64,000 bases of DNA from Margaritifera margaritifera (taxonomy: Eukaryota; Mollusca; Bivalvia; Unionida; Margaritiferidae), in assembly GCA_029931535.1 (NCBI GenBank), contig JAQPZY010001419.1, forward strand, positions 2,707,001 to 2,771,000. Direction: 5' to 3'. Made by a program: the position numbers and the translations under genes. Below the pieces are notes generated by a model, which was not told the DNA's origin, did not search any database, and saw only the letters and a list, made by a program, of their open reading frames with translations. Below are positions 24,601 to 36,289 of this stretch, piece by piece; within the stretch, counting starts at the first letter, position 1, and the number at the start of each line of letters is the position of its first letter.

Positions 24601-26599
24601 TTTATTTCTGTAACGTACATCTTTCGTTTACACAAATTGTCATATTTTTTTATCCTTAATTAGACCGCAACTTACAGGCTGAATTAGTTGCAGTCTCTTT
24701 AAGGTAATACCCAAGGTTTTAGGACCATTGCAATCAACATAAATCAGGTAGTAAATACAACTAAAAGAAGACAATGTAACTAATCCGTTTTGAAAGAAAG
24801 ACTACAGACCACCCGTATGTAATGTTTGTAATACTTATCCTTCCTTTACAAAAAAGTGAAATGTCAAATGATACATTAGAACTGAGAGAAAACAAATAAC
24901 ATACGGTGCTTTATACAAAGATTACTAACATATATTTCATTATTGCCAAAGAGATAACACCACCATTTTCGTTACGTTATCATTTTTGTTATTGTAATTA
25001 ATATGAGGCGCACAAGATCAGCAAAATATATACGTATTATATTGTATTGAACTAAATCATAAATATTTGACATGATCCCATTTTCATTTTTATTATATAA
25101 GTGTTATTTAGGACTATCAGTATATAGTGTAATATACAGTATAAAGATAATTGCTATATAAATCTAACAAAAGCATGAACATATTCAGACCAATATATAT
25201 ATAGATACACAGATAGATGAAAAATATTACTGCAAATGGACCCTGTTTTCAAGATTTATTTTTCACTGCTAGTAATTGCATTTTTTTCTCAGTAAAATAA
25301 AGTGAACTATTTCAATTTTGGACAAAAGGTGAATAAGCTGCTTTGGAAATATTTCACTATTAAATTGGCAATTCAAGACAAATGGTTTTACATTATTTCA
25401 TTTGATTTGTATACATAACAACGCCATCATCTCACGTAAAATAGTGTTTTTGTTTCCTTAAATGTAGTTTTGAACTGCTCAACGTACCTTGGAATAATGA
25501 GAACTATCATATTTGAAACAACTGTAAATGTTACATTTAAATCTAAGACGAAGCTTAATAATATCAGCCCGTAATTTGGTCTGAATAAGCCTGGTCCGAA
25601 TCAGCCACTTTTAATTTAAGTTGTTTTTTCTCACATAAAAATACATAATCAGCTGATATGTCACTATCATCACTGGCACTTTGTTGCTCAACGTTATACT
25701 ATTCCAATGAAAACACCTTTATTAAATTAGCACAGTATTTCCCTAATAAAACGTATGTAGCCGAATCGACCTGGCCGAACGTAGTCTTTGTGCCGAATCG
25801 ACACGGAACAAACTGGGCCGAAATGACCTGTACCCACCTAATACACGTCGTAAGGTGCATGGTTGCGACGCGGATAATGGCGAAGGTAAAAATAAAAGTC
25901 GGTACATTTATACTGTATACAACGTGCAAGACACCAACCACTATAATCAGTAAAATTACAACAAACAGTGATAAAAGGTAATTGAATAAAAAAAAATGTA
26001 ATATAAGTAGAATATAGACTTTATCATTTTTTAATTATCTGCCACAAATTTCAAAATAATGCATCCTGAATAAAAATGGCTTTATAATATTGTTTTCAAC
26101 ATTCACAATTAAGTATCATTTAAAATGTTAGTGCTTTGATTACATTTTTAAAGTAATAATTAAAATATTCGGATGAAAATATTTTTAAAACATTTTTTTG
26201 TACCGTATCAGTCATGAATACAAATTAAAATAGAAATAATATTGTCAAATCAAATGGTTGATAGTTTTATTGTAATGTGCATGGTTGTGATGTGGATAAA
26301 TACTGTAAACACCGTGCAAGATGACTGCAGCTTCAGTGACAATGACTATAATAAAGGGATACAAAACAACAGTAACAAAATTCTCTAAATCATAAGTATG
26401 TTATTCTCTAAATCATAAATAAGTCAGATAATTAGATTATACATTTGTATCATTTTTATAATACATGTTAAACATTCCACAAAAATGCAGTATGAACAGA
26501 AGTGTCTTCACCATAGAACTATGTTTCATTCATATTTAGATAGCATTTAGCATACCAGCAATTTGATTAACATTTAACAAGAATATGTAATGTAAACAC

Positions 26600-26646
<47 letters not shown>
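26600..26646. repeat. (ATT)n microsatellite near the hinge of fold-back copy B
   Basis: About 47 bases of ATT repeats at a position equivalent to the tract in copy A. Confidence 0.9.
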
Positions 26647-26650
<4 letters not shown>

Positions 26651-27486
26651 TGATGTTGAAAATACAAATAATTGCTAAATATAAGTGTAAATGTCTGATA
26701 AACGTATAAATCATTATTATTAATATTTTTTATTTTAAAATCTGATCAAATTTCTTAATTTTAAAATTATGATAGGCAAATATCAGCCATTATTATACAA
26801 TATTTATTCTATTTTTATGTGTTCATCATTGATCTGGGCAAAAAACCATTGTCATCTGAATATTTTAATTATTATTTTAGTTATTACATATTCTGTATGC
26901 ATATGTATATCGTTCTAATATCAAAATCACTTGCTATTTTAAATGTACATAATTATCATTTTTCACAAAATATTATAAAACCATAATATTCAGAATGCAT
27001 TTTTTGGGAATGTGTGGCATATAATTAAGAAAGAAATTATAAAGTCTATATTCTACTTACATTACACTTTTATGATTCAGAGAATTTTGTCTCCGTAGTT
27101 TCGTACCATTTATTTTAATTTCACTTGATATAGTGGTTGGTATCTTGCACGTTGTATACCGTATAAATGTACCGACATTTATTTTTACCTTCGCCAATAT
27201 CCACGTCGTAACCCATGTAACTTATGAGGTGTTGTAGGCTGTCCTTGTACTATAAATAGCATTTCTTTAACATTGCACTCTCTGTTAACAACTTTCGAAG
27301 CTAAAAAAGTTTGTGTAGACGGAACAAGGTTTGGTTTGAAATTTGTAAGGTTTAAAGAGATTAAATACTCCTCAGCTAGATAGTAACTGGCATCAGGGTG
27401 CTTTATGAACATTGTAAATACAGCATTGACCATTAAACTTGAAGAAGTAGAATGCCCAAATCAGAGATGATCTCAACAATTATGTT

Positions 27487-28114
27487 ATGAATTTTATGCA
27501 ATGGTACTTTGTTATCATTCAGATGAAGGATGCAGTTCACGAAGGCTTTATAAATAGAATAAATATTATTCTTAAACAAATGATACCATTCTTCAATAGT
27601 CATTCACGTCTGTCAAAGTACACAACAGAGTGCTTTGATTTCATTCTGAAAACAGCATATCTTGTCACCACAACTTTCATTGCGAGTAAGAGCTGCATCT
27701 GTTGTAAATCCTACTGGTGGAAAGGGTCAGAACAAGGCTATTGATTTACATAAAGAAAATGAAGTACGTGGATTGGGTGCAAATAAAACAGGTAAATCAA
27801 TAGTTGACATTACCAATGCAGCAGCTGTAATATCTGATATTAGTGATAATTTTGACAATATGTTGAAAATAAAATCTTTGAAAGAAATGCTTAAAGTGAA
27901 AATCAGTGAAGATGACATAAAGGTGATCATGGATAAAGTGAAAAAATCAGATATTTGAACTGTTCAACACCAACATGTACTTCAGCAAAAAGTACCCAGG
28001 ACACCATTTGATTTTAACAGATCAAATTTTACCTTAGCAGTACAGAGAACAGTGAAAAGTTTGTTAAGAGACCTTCCAATTATCCTTGATGAATCTGATC
28101 ATGAGAGTGACTAA
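27487..28114 (+). pseudogene. DUF6589-like protein remnant
   Basis: Plus-strand sequence reads MQWYFVIIQMKDAVHEGF and onward, then in another frame a segment with TGGKGQNKAIDLHKENEV and LGANKTGKSIVDITNAAA, and in a third frame FELFNTNMYFSKKYPGHH. The order (MKDAVHEG, then a GGKG-N-DLH-E segment, then LGAN) resembles the C-terminal part of DUF6589 proteins, a family found in many copies in animal genomes, by recollection. Two or more frameshifts and an early stop near 27956 show decay. Fold-back copy B ends about 80 bp upstream. Confidence 0.5.
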
Positions 28115-29117
28115 AGGAATTTTTTGTATTGAATGACATGAACAGAGGTCGATATAGCCGCTGACCTGTGGCCATTGACTTTTTGTTAAGACCAATTAAT
28201 GTCTGAATATACTGGTCCACCAGGCCAGTAGCTATTTGGGTTGTTTTATAAGTTTCTTACTTTTGATTTGTTTGTGAACTTTGTACTTTTACATCGATTA
28301 ATAATAAGAAGGGATACCAAATTCAATATGGTACACATATTAACTGACATCCCTGTAACTTAGTAATTATTCTATTGGCTCTGTTAATAGCTACTGTGTA
28401 ACCAAATATTGTGTTTTACCAATTAATTATCTTCGAATATGTATTGACATAGTAAAAGTATCAAATTATTTTATTTGATACACAGTGTTTTAACGTCACA
28501 GCAGTGAATGGAATGTTTAAGTGAGATAATGTTCCAACTTGACATGTAACAATGTTATTGTTCTGGGCAAACTGACATTTACAATGGCACGTTTTACACA
28601 TTATACCAAATTTCATGATTGATGACAATAGGTACTCTAACAAGGCTTCCTTTATGACAGTTTCCATACCACGCAATGTATTGTAAATATGGTTTCTAAA
28701 ATATTTGGTATTCTGTGAAAGTTCACAGTTAAAACTGTTTCCCAAAGATACTGTTTTTTTTTTTTTTGTAAACAAAGTCGGTGCTTCATCTTTATTACGT
28801 AATCATTGTGAGATGTTGTTGTTCCAGTCTTGTACTTTGTTATGTTTTAAAATTGAAATTACCAGGAAAGTGAAGCTGGTTAGTTTTTAGGTTTTAGTAA
28901 AATGTGAGTTTGACGGGCCCTGTGGACCAGGTGAAAATCAAATGAAAAGTGGCCCCCTGCATGAAGATCGGTTGTGTTAGTACTATAATTTGGGCTTTGT
29001 TCATTAGAAAATATTCACAAGATTTGTGATTCACAAGTGTACAAACTCGGTTAACATTAATCTTCACATATGGAAAGCAACATAAGTTTCATATTCGCAA
29101 ATTTAAGACTTTGCTTT
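28115..29117. other. No gene recognised between the DUF6589 remnant and the array
   Basis: AT-rich sequence with short chance frames; no repeat or exon could be supported. Confidence 0.35.
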
Positions 29118-29288
29118 AAACAGAACAGAGCTAACTCCAGAATGTAAGAGGTAAGATTTGTCACTTCTCACCCCACCCATTCTACCATTGAACTACTTAA
29201 ACCCTGTGAAGTTTCATATAAGGTGTTTTAATTGAACTATTTTACCTGGTTATTCAGTTTCTCAATATTTACAGTGCATATATTTTCA

Positions 29289-30274
29289 TTATTTAAATGT
29301 CATGAAAGCTGCTTGTGTTTTCTCCATGGCCTTGACAAAGTTCTTTATCAGACCCAGCTTGATGTGCAAGGGTGGTAACAAAACCTTCCTTGATTCAACA
29401 AGTGTTGGATGCTGAACACTTTTCATCCCAGGCTCCAATGACTGTCGGAGTGGCCAATCTCTCTTAATGTAGCGGGAATCTCTCGCGAGACTATTCTATT
29501 CGCAGAGAAAACAGCAGTACTTTGTGTATCCAGTCTGCAGACCAAGCAAGAGAGCAAGAACCTTGAAATCGCCACAAAGCTGCCACTGATGTGGGTCATA
29601 GTTTATGCACCTCAAAAGTTGTTTCATGTTTTCATAGGTTTCCTTGATATGGACAGCATGACCAATTGGAATTGATGTCAAAACACTGCCAGTATGCAGC
29701 AAAACAGCTTTAAGACTCGTCTTCGATGAATCAATGAACAGTCTCCACTCATCTGGATCATGAACGATGTTGAGGGCTGCCATCACACCATCGATGTTGT
29801 TGCAGGTTACAAGATCACCTTCCATGAAGAAGAATGGGACAAGATCCTTTGACGGTCACGGAATATGGAAACCCTAACATCACCTGCCAGGAGATTCCAC
29901 TGCTGTAGTCTGGAACCCAACAGTTTTGCCTTATTCTTGGGTAGTTCCAAGTCCCTGACAAGGTCATTCAGTTCACCTTGTGTTATGAGGTGTGGTTCAG
30001 AGGATGGGAGAACATATGGGTCATGTGACATTGATGGTTCAGGACTCGAAGTTTCATCCTCCTCCTCGTCTGACTCAAGTGAGAATGATTCTGGTGCATC
30101 AGGAACTTGCACTTAGTGGGGTACTGAGCGTATAGCTTACGGAATGTTTGGATAATGCACAGTCCACTTTTTCTTCTTTGACACACCTTTCCCAACTGGA
30201 GGCACCATGCAGAAGTAACAATTGCTGATATGATCTGTTGGCTTTCTCCAAATCATTGGCACTGCAAAAGGCAT
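29289..30274 (-). pseudogene. Fragment of uncharacterised multicopy invertebrate gene (R1)
   Basis: Begins MPFAVPMIWRKPTDH, then a basic KKKKW motif, an acidic serine-rich stretch (SLESDEEEDETSS), LNDLVRDLELPKNKAKLL, and after a frameshift EGDLVTCNNIDGVMAALN, DEWRLFIDSSKTSLKAVLL, KVLALLLGLQTGYTKYCCF, ending at a stop after MTFK. From memory this matches a protein repeated in many invertebrate genomes whose role is unknown; it is not verified here. Stops occur after NIP (TAA) and at GTACCCCAC|TAA, and a tryptophan codon after CFLCE is TAG. The C-terminal half of the family is absent. Confidence 0.65.
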
Positions 30275-30289
30275 AGATTTCCTTTTCCT

Positions 30290-30940
30290 ATTCAGACTTG
30301 AACTGCGTCCTTGACAAGTGTTAGGTATTCTAAATTTTTCAATAGAGACTTGTTAAATTTCCAGAATGTTCTGTGTTTTCTATTTTTTCTAAGAAGAAGA
30401 GTTAAATGGACTAGAGAATGGTCAAGTTCTATAACCTAGCTTTGTACAGGCATCATCTATCATTGTAAAAATGGTTTCTCAAACTAAAAAGAAATTTAAC
30501 CTTGCCTGCTTGATGGGGTTGTTCTTCCTTTAAGTGTATCTTTTTGTATCCATATTTCTTTCTAACCAAATATCAATAAGACTATATTTAGCACAAATAT
30601 GAATTACTGCATCTCTTATCTTCGTTTTTTTTGAGGTGGTTGTGATTATATGTATCGCGTTCATGATTAAATTTAAGTCACCTTTAATGATTATATGCTG
30701 ATTTTCTAAGTGGTCTATATTCTGCATCACTTCAGTGTCAAACTTGGAGTGTCATGATTATAACCATAAGTGTTTATAAGTATACACCTGTAATTTTGAT
30801 TTGAAATATCTGAATCTATTTTAATGTCGTTAGCATCTGATTTTGCTCTATGTATAGTAAACTGAAATATATTGTTCGGTAAGATTGCAATTTTTATTGA
30901 GTTCTATGTAAAAGAATAGAATATACCTTTGCAACCCCAA
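30290..30940 (-). pseudogene. LINE endonuclease fragment (R1)
   Basis: Minus-strand pieces show an endonuclease domain of a non-LTR element: YGYN, IIIKGDLNLIMN, YSLIDIWLERN, and a segment resembling the RTDHSLVHL and FWKFNKSLL region. Frames change several times. The fragment joins the gene fragment at about 30285, the same junction as in every forward unit. Confidence 0.65.
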
Positions 30941-31247
30941 GTTGATCTTATATATGTCTCCCATCTGTTTATAAAATGTGTATATTGTAACAGATAAATT
31001 GAGCATTTTTGTTTTCGTTTTTAGGTAATCAAAGCATATCTTCTTTGGCATGGGTCACTTAATCCAAGGCAATTCATTCGAGAAATTTCGATGAATCATC
31101 CATTATTGTCGTTATAAAATTATATACTTTTGACATTGATAGGTAAAATATTTATTGCATTTACAGAGACACAGAGGCATCATTATCCAAACGTTTGATT
31201 TTCAAGTCTTTAGTTAAATATCGAAAGATAATACACGTTAACCGTAA

Positions 31248-31250
<3 letters not shown>

Positions 31251-31331
<81 letters not shown>

Positions 31332-31335
31332 GAGA
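31251..31335. repeat. (GA)n microsatellite of unit R1
   Basis: About 85 bases of GA, the longest version of the CT tract that every array unit carries at this position. Confidence 0.9.
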
Positions 31336-31542
31336 TTAAACATATAAACGAACATGTTCCAATTAAATTATATATTTTCAGGTCTCTGCTTAAGATAGAT
31401 GTATAGTAGGATTTTTATGTTAATTTTGTTCCTAAAGTATTTTCACATCGAATATGGCATCTCTAGGGAAAGTGGAAGTTGTTGCGCACACAAACACATA
31501 AAAAATCAGTTGAGTTACTGAAAATGCTGATAAGAATTATTT

Positions 31543-32960
31543 TTGTGGGAACACATTTTACGTGATAAGAAGATGAAATACTCCGAATTTAAAGTTTGTT
31601 TGACTGAACAATCTAGATACCCATTACACAAGAAGGCAATACAAGATTTATATGCAGAAGGGTCCATTTTAGTCACTCATACAGAAGGATCTATACGAGT
31701 CACACATACAGAAGGGGCCATCTTATTCACTCATACAGAAGGGTCCATGTTAGTCACTCATACAGAAGGATCTATGTTAGTCACTCATACAGAAGGGTCC
31801 ATGTTAGTCACTCATACAGAAGGGTCCATGTTAGTCATTCATACAGAAGTATCCATGTTAGTCACTCGTACAGAAGGGTCCATGTTCATCTCTCATACAG
31901 AATGGTCCATGTTAGTCACTCATACAGAAGGGTCCATCTTAGTCACTCATACAGAAGGATCTCTGTTAGTTGCTCATGCAGAAGGATCTATGTTAGTTAC
32001 TCAGGAGACCAAGTTCACGCAGATATCTGAGATATTAAAACGGATGAAAATTGCAACAATAGATACAACTTCATCTTGACAGTAATAGATGTTTTCTCAA
32101 AATACGCTTGGGCTAAAAGTGAAAACAGAAAAGTTGATGACGTACGCAACGCTTTTGAAGAAATATTGTATGAGCAAAATCAGAACAAAAACGGTTAATT
32201 AAAAGTCAAAGAATTATTGGAAAAGGAAAATATTGAATACTTTTACACTTAATCAGACAAAAGAGCATCTGTCATAGATAGGTTTAATCGAATTCTTAAG
32301 ATGAAAATGTTGGCATATTTCAGTGAAAATGAAGCCAGAAAAGAGATAGATATGTTGCTTAACCTTAGTGAGTGATATAATAGTAGTTATCACACATCGG
32401 TATGTGTGTCACCAATTAACATGATTGACCCAAAACATGGGTCTAAAGTATGGACTAACCTATTTGGGTACTTGACAACGGATACCTATGAAAGGCCTAA
32501 ATATAACATAGGTCAGAAATTTAGGATCTCAAATATAAATTTTTTTTCCTCAAAAGGCTAGCTTCTTAGTTTTACGGAAGAACTGTTTACAATCAGGCCA
32601 GTCATCTTTGGCGACCATACAGTGCTTAAATTGGAAAAACTTAAATGGAGAGAATATTAAGAGAATATTTTACGAGCAGGAATTATATGTGTAAAACAAA
32701 CAAGATGACGTCTTCAAGGTTGACACAATTTAAAAAAAAACGAAAATAAAAGGAACCGCAAAAATATGCGTAAATTCAACGGAAGAGATATTAGGATTCA
32801 TTTAATAGTTGGGAACCCAATGAAAATATTGTGTCGCTAAAATAAATGAAAGATATAAATTTGTTGCTCTAAGTTTCAAAGAATCATCTCAAAATTAACT
32901 CAGACAAATCATAATGAAGGACAGTTATGGTAACAGCGTGTGTGATTAAAAGATGCCGCT
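31543..32960 (+). pseudogene. DDE integrase remnant of Polinton/Ginger type (R1)
   Basis: The N-terminal part (KYSEFKVCLTEQSRYPLHKK) is followed by the 27-bp minisatellite, then GDQVHADI, then ILTVIDVFSKYAWAKSE, the first catalytic aspartate region of retrovirus-like integrases. The segment that should hold the second catalytic aspartate is deleted. Near 32290 the expected glutamate in the V-E-R-F-N block is aspartate (VIDRFNRIL). A later FYEQEL motif near 32660 precedes a decayed chromodomain-like stretch. Frameshifts and stops are frequent, so it is inactive. The class is inferred from motif style. Confidence 0.65.
31652..32003 (+). repeat. 27-bp minisatellite in integrase, 13 units
   Basis: Units resemble GTCACTCATACAGAAGG plus GTCCATGTTA with several variants. 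One frame reads VTHTEGSML repeated; the frame that continues into the integrase reads SHSYRRVHV. Confidence 0.9.
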
Positions 32961-33285
32961 TAAAACTTGTCAAAAGATGAAGTGAGACAATGTCTCCATA
33001 TCATAACGTATGGATCATTGTGTAATGCAATAAATTATAGCAAAGAATCCATTAAGAATTTTTTTTTATTTAGGACGGCGTTTTGTTCCAAATTTTTGGA
33101 ACTGACTCTCACTTGTCACACTTGTATGTAAATTCTTAAGAAATTGTGCAAGTTTTAAAATCTTCTCAAATCTCAATCAGTGTGCTAAAAGTTATGTTCT
33201 CATTACCTCTGTAGCTTGAATCTGACATATTAAAATATTCTAAACAAACACTTAACAATAGATACTATAGTAATAAAACACAGTA

Positions 33286-34261
33286 GCAGAACAGAGCTAA
33301 CTCCAGAATGCAAGAGGTAAGATTTGTCACTTCCCACCCCACCCATTCTACCATTGAACTACTTAAACCCTGTGAAGTTTCATATAAGGTGTTTTAATTG
33401 AACTATTTTACCTGGTTATTCAGTTTCTCAATATTTACAGTGCATATATTTTCATTATTTAAATGTCATGAAAGCTGCTTGTGTTTTCTCCATGGCCTTG
33501 ACAAAGTTCTTTATCAAACCCAGCTTGATGTGCAAGGGTGGTAACAAAACCTTCCTTGATTCAACAAGTGTTGGATGCTGAACACTTTTCATCCCAGGCT
33601 CCAATGACTGTCGGAGTGGCCAATCTCTCTTAATGTAGCGGGAATCTCTCGCGAGACTATTCTATTCGCAGAGAAAACAGCAGTACTTTGTGTATCCAGT
33701 CTGCAGACCAAGCAAGAGAGCAAGAACCTTGAAATCGCCACAAAGCTGCCACTGATGTGGGTCATAGTTTATGCACCTCAAAAGTTGTTTCATGTTTTCA
33801 TAGGTTTCCTTGATATGGACAGCATGACCAATTGGAATTGATGGCAAAACACTGCCAGTATGCAGCAAAGCAGATTTAAGACTCGTCTTCGATGAATTAA
33901 TGAACAGTCTCCACTCATCTGGATCATGAACGATGTTGAGGGCTGCCATCACACCATCGATGTTGTTGCAGGTTACAAGATCACCTTCCACGAAGAAGAA
34001 TGGGACAAGATCCTTTGACGGTCACGGAATATGGAAACCCTAACATCACCTGCCAGGAGATTCCACTGCTGTAGTCTGGAGCCCAACAGTTCTGCCTTAC
34101 TCTTGGGTAGTTCCAAATCCCTGACAAGGTCATTCAGTTCACCTAGTGTTATGAGGTGTGGTTCAGAGGATGGGAGAACATATGGGTCATGTGACATTGA
34201 TGGTTCAGGACTCGAAGTTTCATCCTCTTCCTCGTCTGACTCAAGTGAGACTGATGGCTTA
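33286..34261 (-). repeat. Inverted unit R2, truncated
   Basis: Copy of the start of R1 (tail and gene fragment) at an offset of 4,166 bp. It stops abruptly inside the acidic region of the gene, where a spacer sequence begins. Confidence 0.85.
33455..34257 (-). pseudogene. Gene fragment of the multicopy family (R2), N-terminus lost
   Basis: Nearly identical to R1 over SLESDEEEDE to the stop after MTFK, with changes such as ELPKSKAELL for ELPKNKAKLL. The N-terminal 60 codons are replaced by the spacer at 34262. It shares the frameshift after RQRIL and the TAG after CFLCE. Confidence 0.65.
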
Positions 34262-34725
34262 AAAATGTAAACTAAACTATAGAAATTCAAACGATGCTCA
34301 TTTTTGGGAAGAATTATTATGATACTGTGCAGTAAATCAGCACAATCTCAGCGTTTATAGGTTGTATCTTATAACATTGTATTACTCTCAAAGAGAACTT
34401 AAGCAACTGAATCAAAGTCGAAATAACTACTAGGGCTTCAGAAGCATGTGTGACTACCTGATTTCCTGTATTAAGATTGGACAGCAATTTACAATGTTTT
34501 GACTTGCAAACATTTTGATGCTACTTCCCGGGAGAAACTAGATTGATCGGTTAATCCATATTTTCTGATTTTTACTTCTCAGTAAGTTACGAAAAAATAG
34601 GCATTTCTTCCGTCGCGGCTCGCCAAGTTCTGACAGTATGCAGCACATGAGAGCCGTTATTTCGGTGAACAAGTTCGAGTTTGCGTAAATTAGGGACGTT
34701 GCGTTATAATGTATGTTATAAACTG
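34262..34725. repeat. Spacer S, first copy
   Basis: About 464 bp, starting near GATGGCTTAAAAATG, with no recognisable coding content. It recurs almost unchanged at 37262-37735. It lies between the inverted and forward blocks. Confidence 0.8.
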
Positions 34726-35715
34726 GTCGCCAAAGATGACTGGCCTGATTGTAAGCAGTTCTTCCGTAAAACTAAGAAGCTAGCCTTTTGAGAAAAAAAG
34801 ATTTATATTTGAGATCCTAAATTTCTGACCTATGTTATATTTAGGCGTTTAATAGGTATCCGTTGTCAAGTACCCAAATAGGTTAGTCCATACTTTAGAC
34901 CCATGTTTTGGGTCAATCATGTTAATTGGTGACACACATGCCGATGTGTGATAACTACTATTATATCACTCGCTAAGGTTAAACAATATATCCATCTCTT
35001 TTCTGGCTTCATTTTCACTGAAATATGCCAACATTTTCATCTTAAGAGTTCGATTAAACCTATCTATTACAGATGCTCTTTTGTCTGATTAAGTGTAAAA
35101 GTATTCAATATTTTCCTTTTCCAATAATTCTTTGACTTTTAATTAACCGTTTTTGTTCTGATTTTGTTCATACAATATTTCTTCAAAAGCGTTGCGTATG
35201 TCATCAACTTTTTTGTTTTCACTTTTAGCCCAAGCGTATTTTGAGAAAACATCTATTACTGTCAAGATGAAGTTCTATCTCTTGTTGCAATTTTCATCTG
35301 TTTTAATATCTCAGATATCTGCGTGAACTTGATCTCCTGAGTAACTAACATAGATCCTTCTGTATGAGTGACTAACATAGATCCTTCTGTATGAGTGACT
35401 AACATGGACCCTTCTGTATGAGTGACTAACATGGACCATTCTGTACGAGTGACTAACATGGAGCCTTCTGTACGAGTGAATAACATAGATCCTTCTGTAT
35501 GAGTGACTAACATGGACCCTTCTGTATGGGTGAATAACATGGCCCCTTCTGTGCGAGTGACTCACATAGATCCTTCTGTATGAGTGACTAACATGGACCC
35601 TTCTGCATATAAATCTTGTATTGCCTCCTTGTGTAATGGGTATCTAGATTGTTCAGTCAAACAAACTTTAAATTCGGAGTATTTCATCTTCTTATCACGT
35701 AAAATGTGTTCCCAC
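34726..35715 (-). pseudogene. Integrase remnant in forward block F1
   Basis: Same integrase as in R1 in the opposite orientation, beginning inside the C-terminal region at GGTCGCCAAAGATGAC and reaching the WEHIL start at about 35712. Carries a 10-unit minisatellite at about 35341-35607. Dead for the same reasons as R1. Confidence 0.65.
35341..35607 (-). repeat. 27-bp minisatellite, 10 units (F1)
   Basis: Includes variants with GTACGAGTG and GTGCGAGTG in place of GTATGAGTG. Confidence 0.9.
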
Positions 35716-36289
35716 AAAAATAATTCTTATCAGCATTTTCAGTAACTCAACTGATTTTTTATGTGTTTGTGTGCGCAACAACTTCCACTTTCCCTAGAGA
35801 TGCCATATTCGATGTGAAAATACTTTAGGAAAAAAATTAACATAAAAATCCTACTATACATCTATCTTAAGCAGAGACATGAAAATACATAATTTAATTT
35901 GAACGCGTAGTTCCTACATCACTGACAGTCACATGCATGTTCGTTTATATGTTTAATCTCTCTCTATCTCTCTCTCTCTCTCTTCATTACGGTTAACGTG
36001 TATTATCTTTCGATATTTAACTTAAGACTAGAAAATCAAACGTTTAGATAAGAACGGCTCTGTGTCTCTGTAAATGCAATAAATATTTTACCTATCAATG
36101 TCAAAAGTATATAATTTTATAACGACAATAATGGATGATTCATCGAAATTTCTCGAATGAATTGCCTTGGATTAAGTGACCCATGCCAAAGAAGATATGC
36201 TTTGATTACCTAAAAACGAAAACAAAAATGCTCAATTTATCTGTTACAATATACACATTTTATAAACAGATGGGAGACATATATAAGAT

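Larger units (their letters stand above)
23628..25836. mobile_element. 2,209-bp non-autonomous insertion flanked by CCTAATA
   Basis: The host fold-back element is split here and CCTAATA stands on both sides (23621-23627 and 25837-25843), while copy A of the host has a single CCTAATA at the same place. The ends are imperfect inverted repeats (GGTCATTTAGGCCCA at the left; GGTCATTTCGGCCCA read from the right). Near both ends the motif GTCGATTCGGCC is repeated in opposite orientations. The interior holds a LINE 3' fragment and a CT tract, and no transposase. The superfamily is not identified; the duplication may be 7 bp, or 8 bp with one mismatch. Confidence 0.8.
23418..27405. mobile_element. Large fold-back element, copy B, with a 2.2-kb insertion
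   Basis: The left arm begins at ATGAATCGTACATCACCT (23418) and its content reappears inverted up to about 27405: for example CTCAGCTAGATAGTAACTG near 27380 complements CAGTTACTATCTAGCTGAG near 23463. After removal of the insertion at 23628-25836 the element is about 1.8 kb, almost wholly two long arms, with (ATT)n near the hinge. It is the fuller of two copies in the window. No protein motif is visible. Confidence 0.75.
29118..33285 (-). repeat. Inverted long unit R1 of the composite macrosatellite
   Basis: Relative to the forward array, the modules run in reverse complement: gene fragment (minus), LINE endonuclease (minus, about 30290-30940), GA tract, and integrase (plus). The next inverted copy R2 begins 4,166 bp later, so this unit is about 0.8 kb longer than the forward units. 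The extra length is integrase C-terminal and following sequence (about 32650-33240) which the forward units lack. It lacks two stop codons that the forward gene copies carry, so it is probably closer to the ancestral form. Confidence 0.8.

Noticed and set aside
31543..32079. A repetitive protein made of VTHTEGSML repeats, as a possible secreted or antifreeze-like protein
   Set aside because: It is translation of a 27-bp minisatellite in a frame that does not lead into the integrase; there is no signal peptide, and the flanks are a dead integrase.
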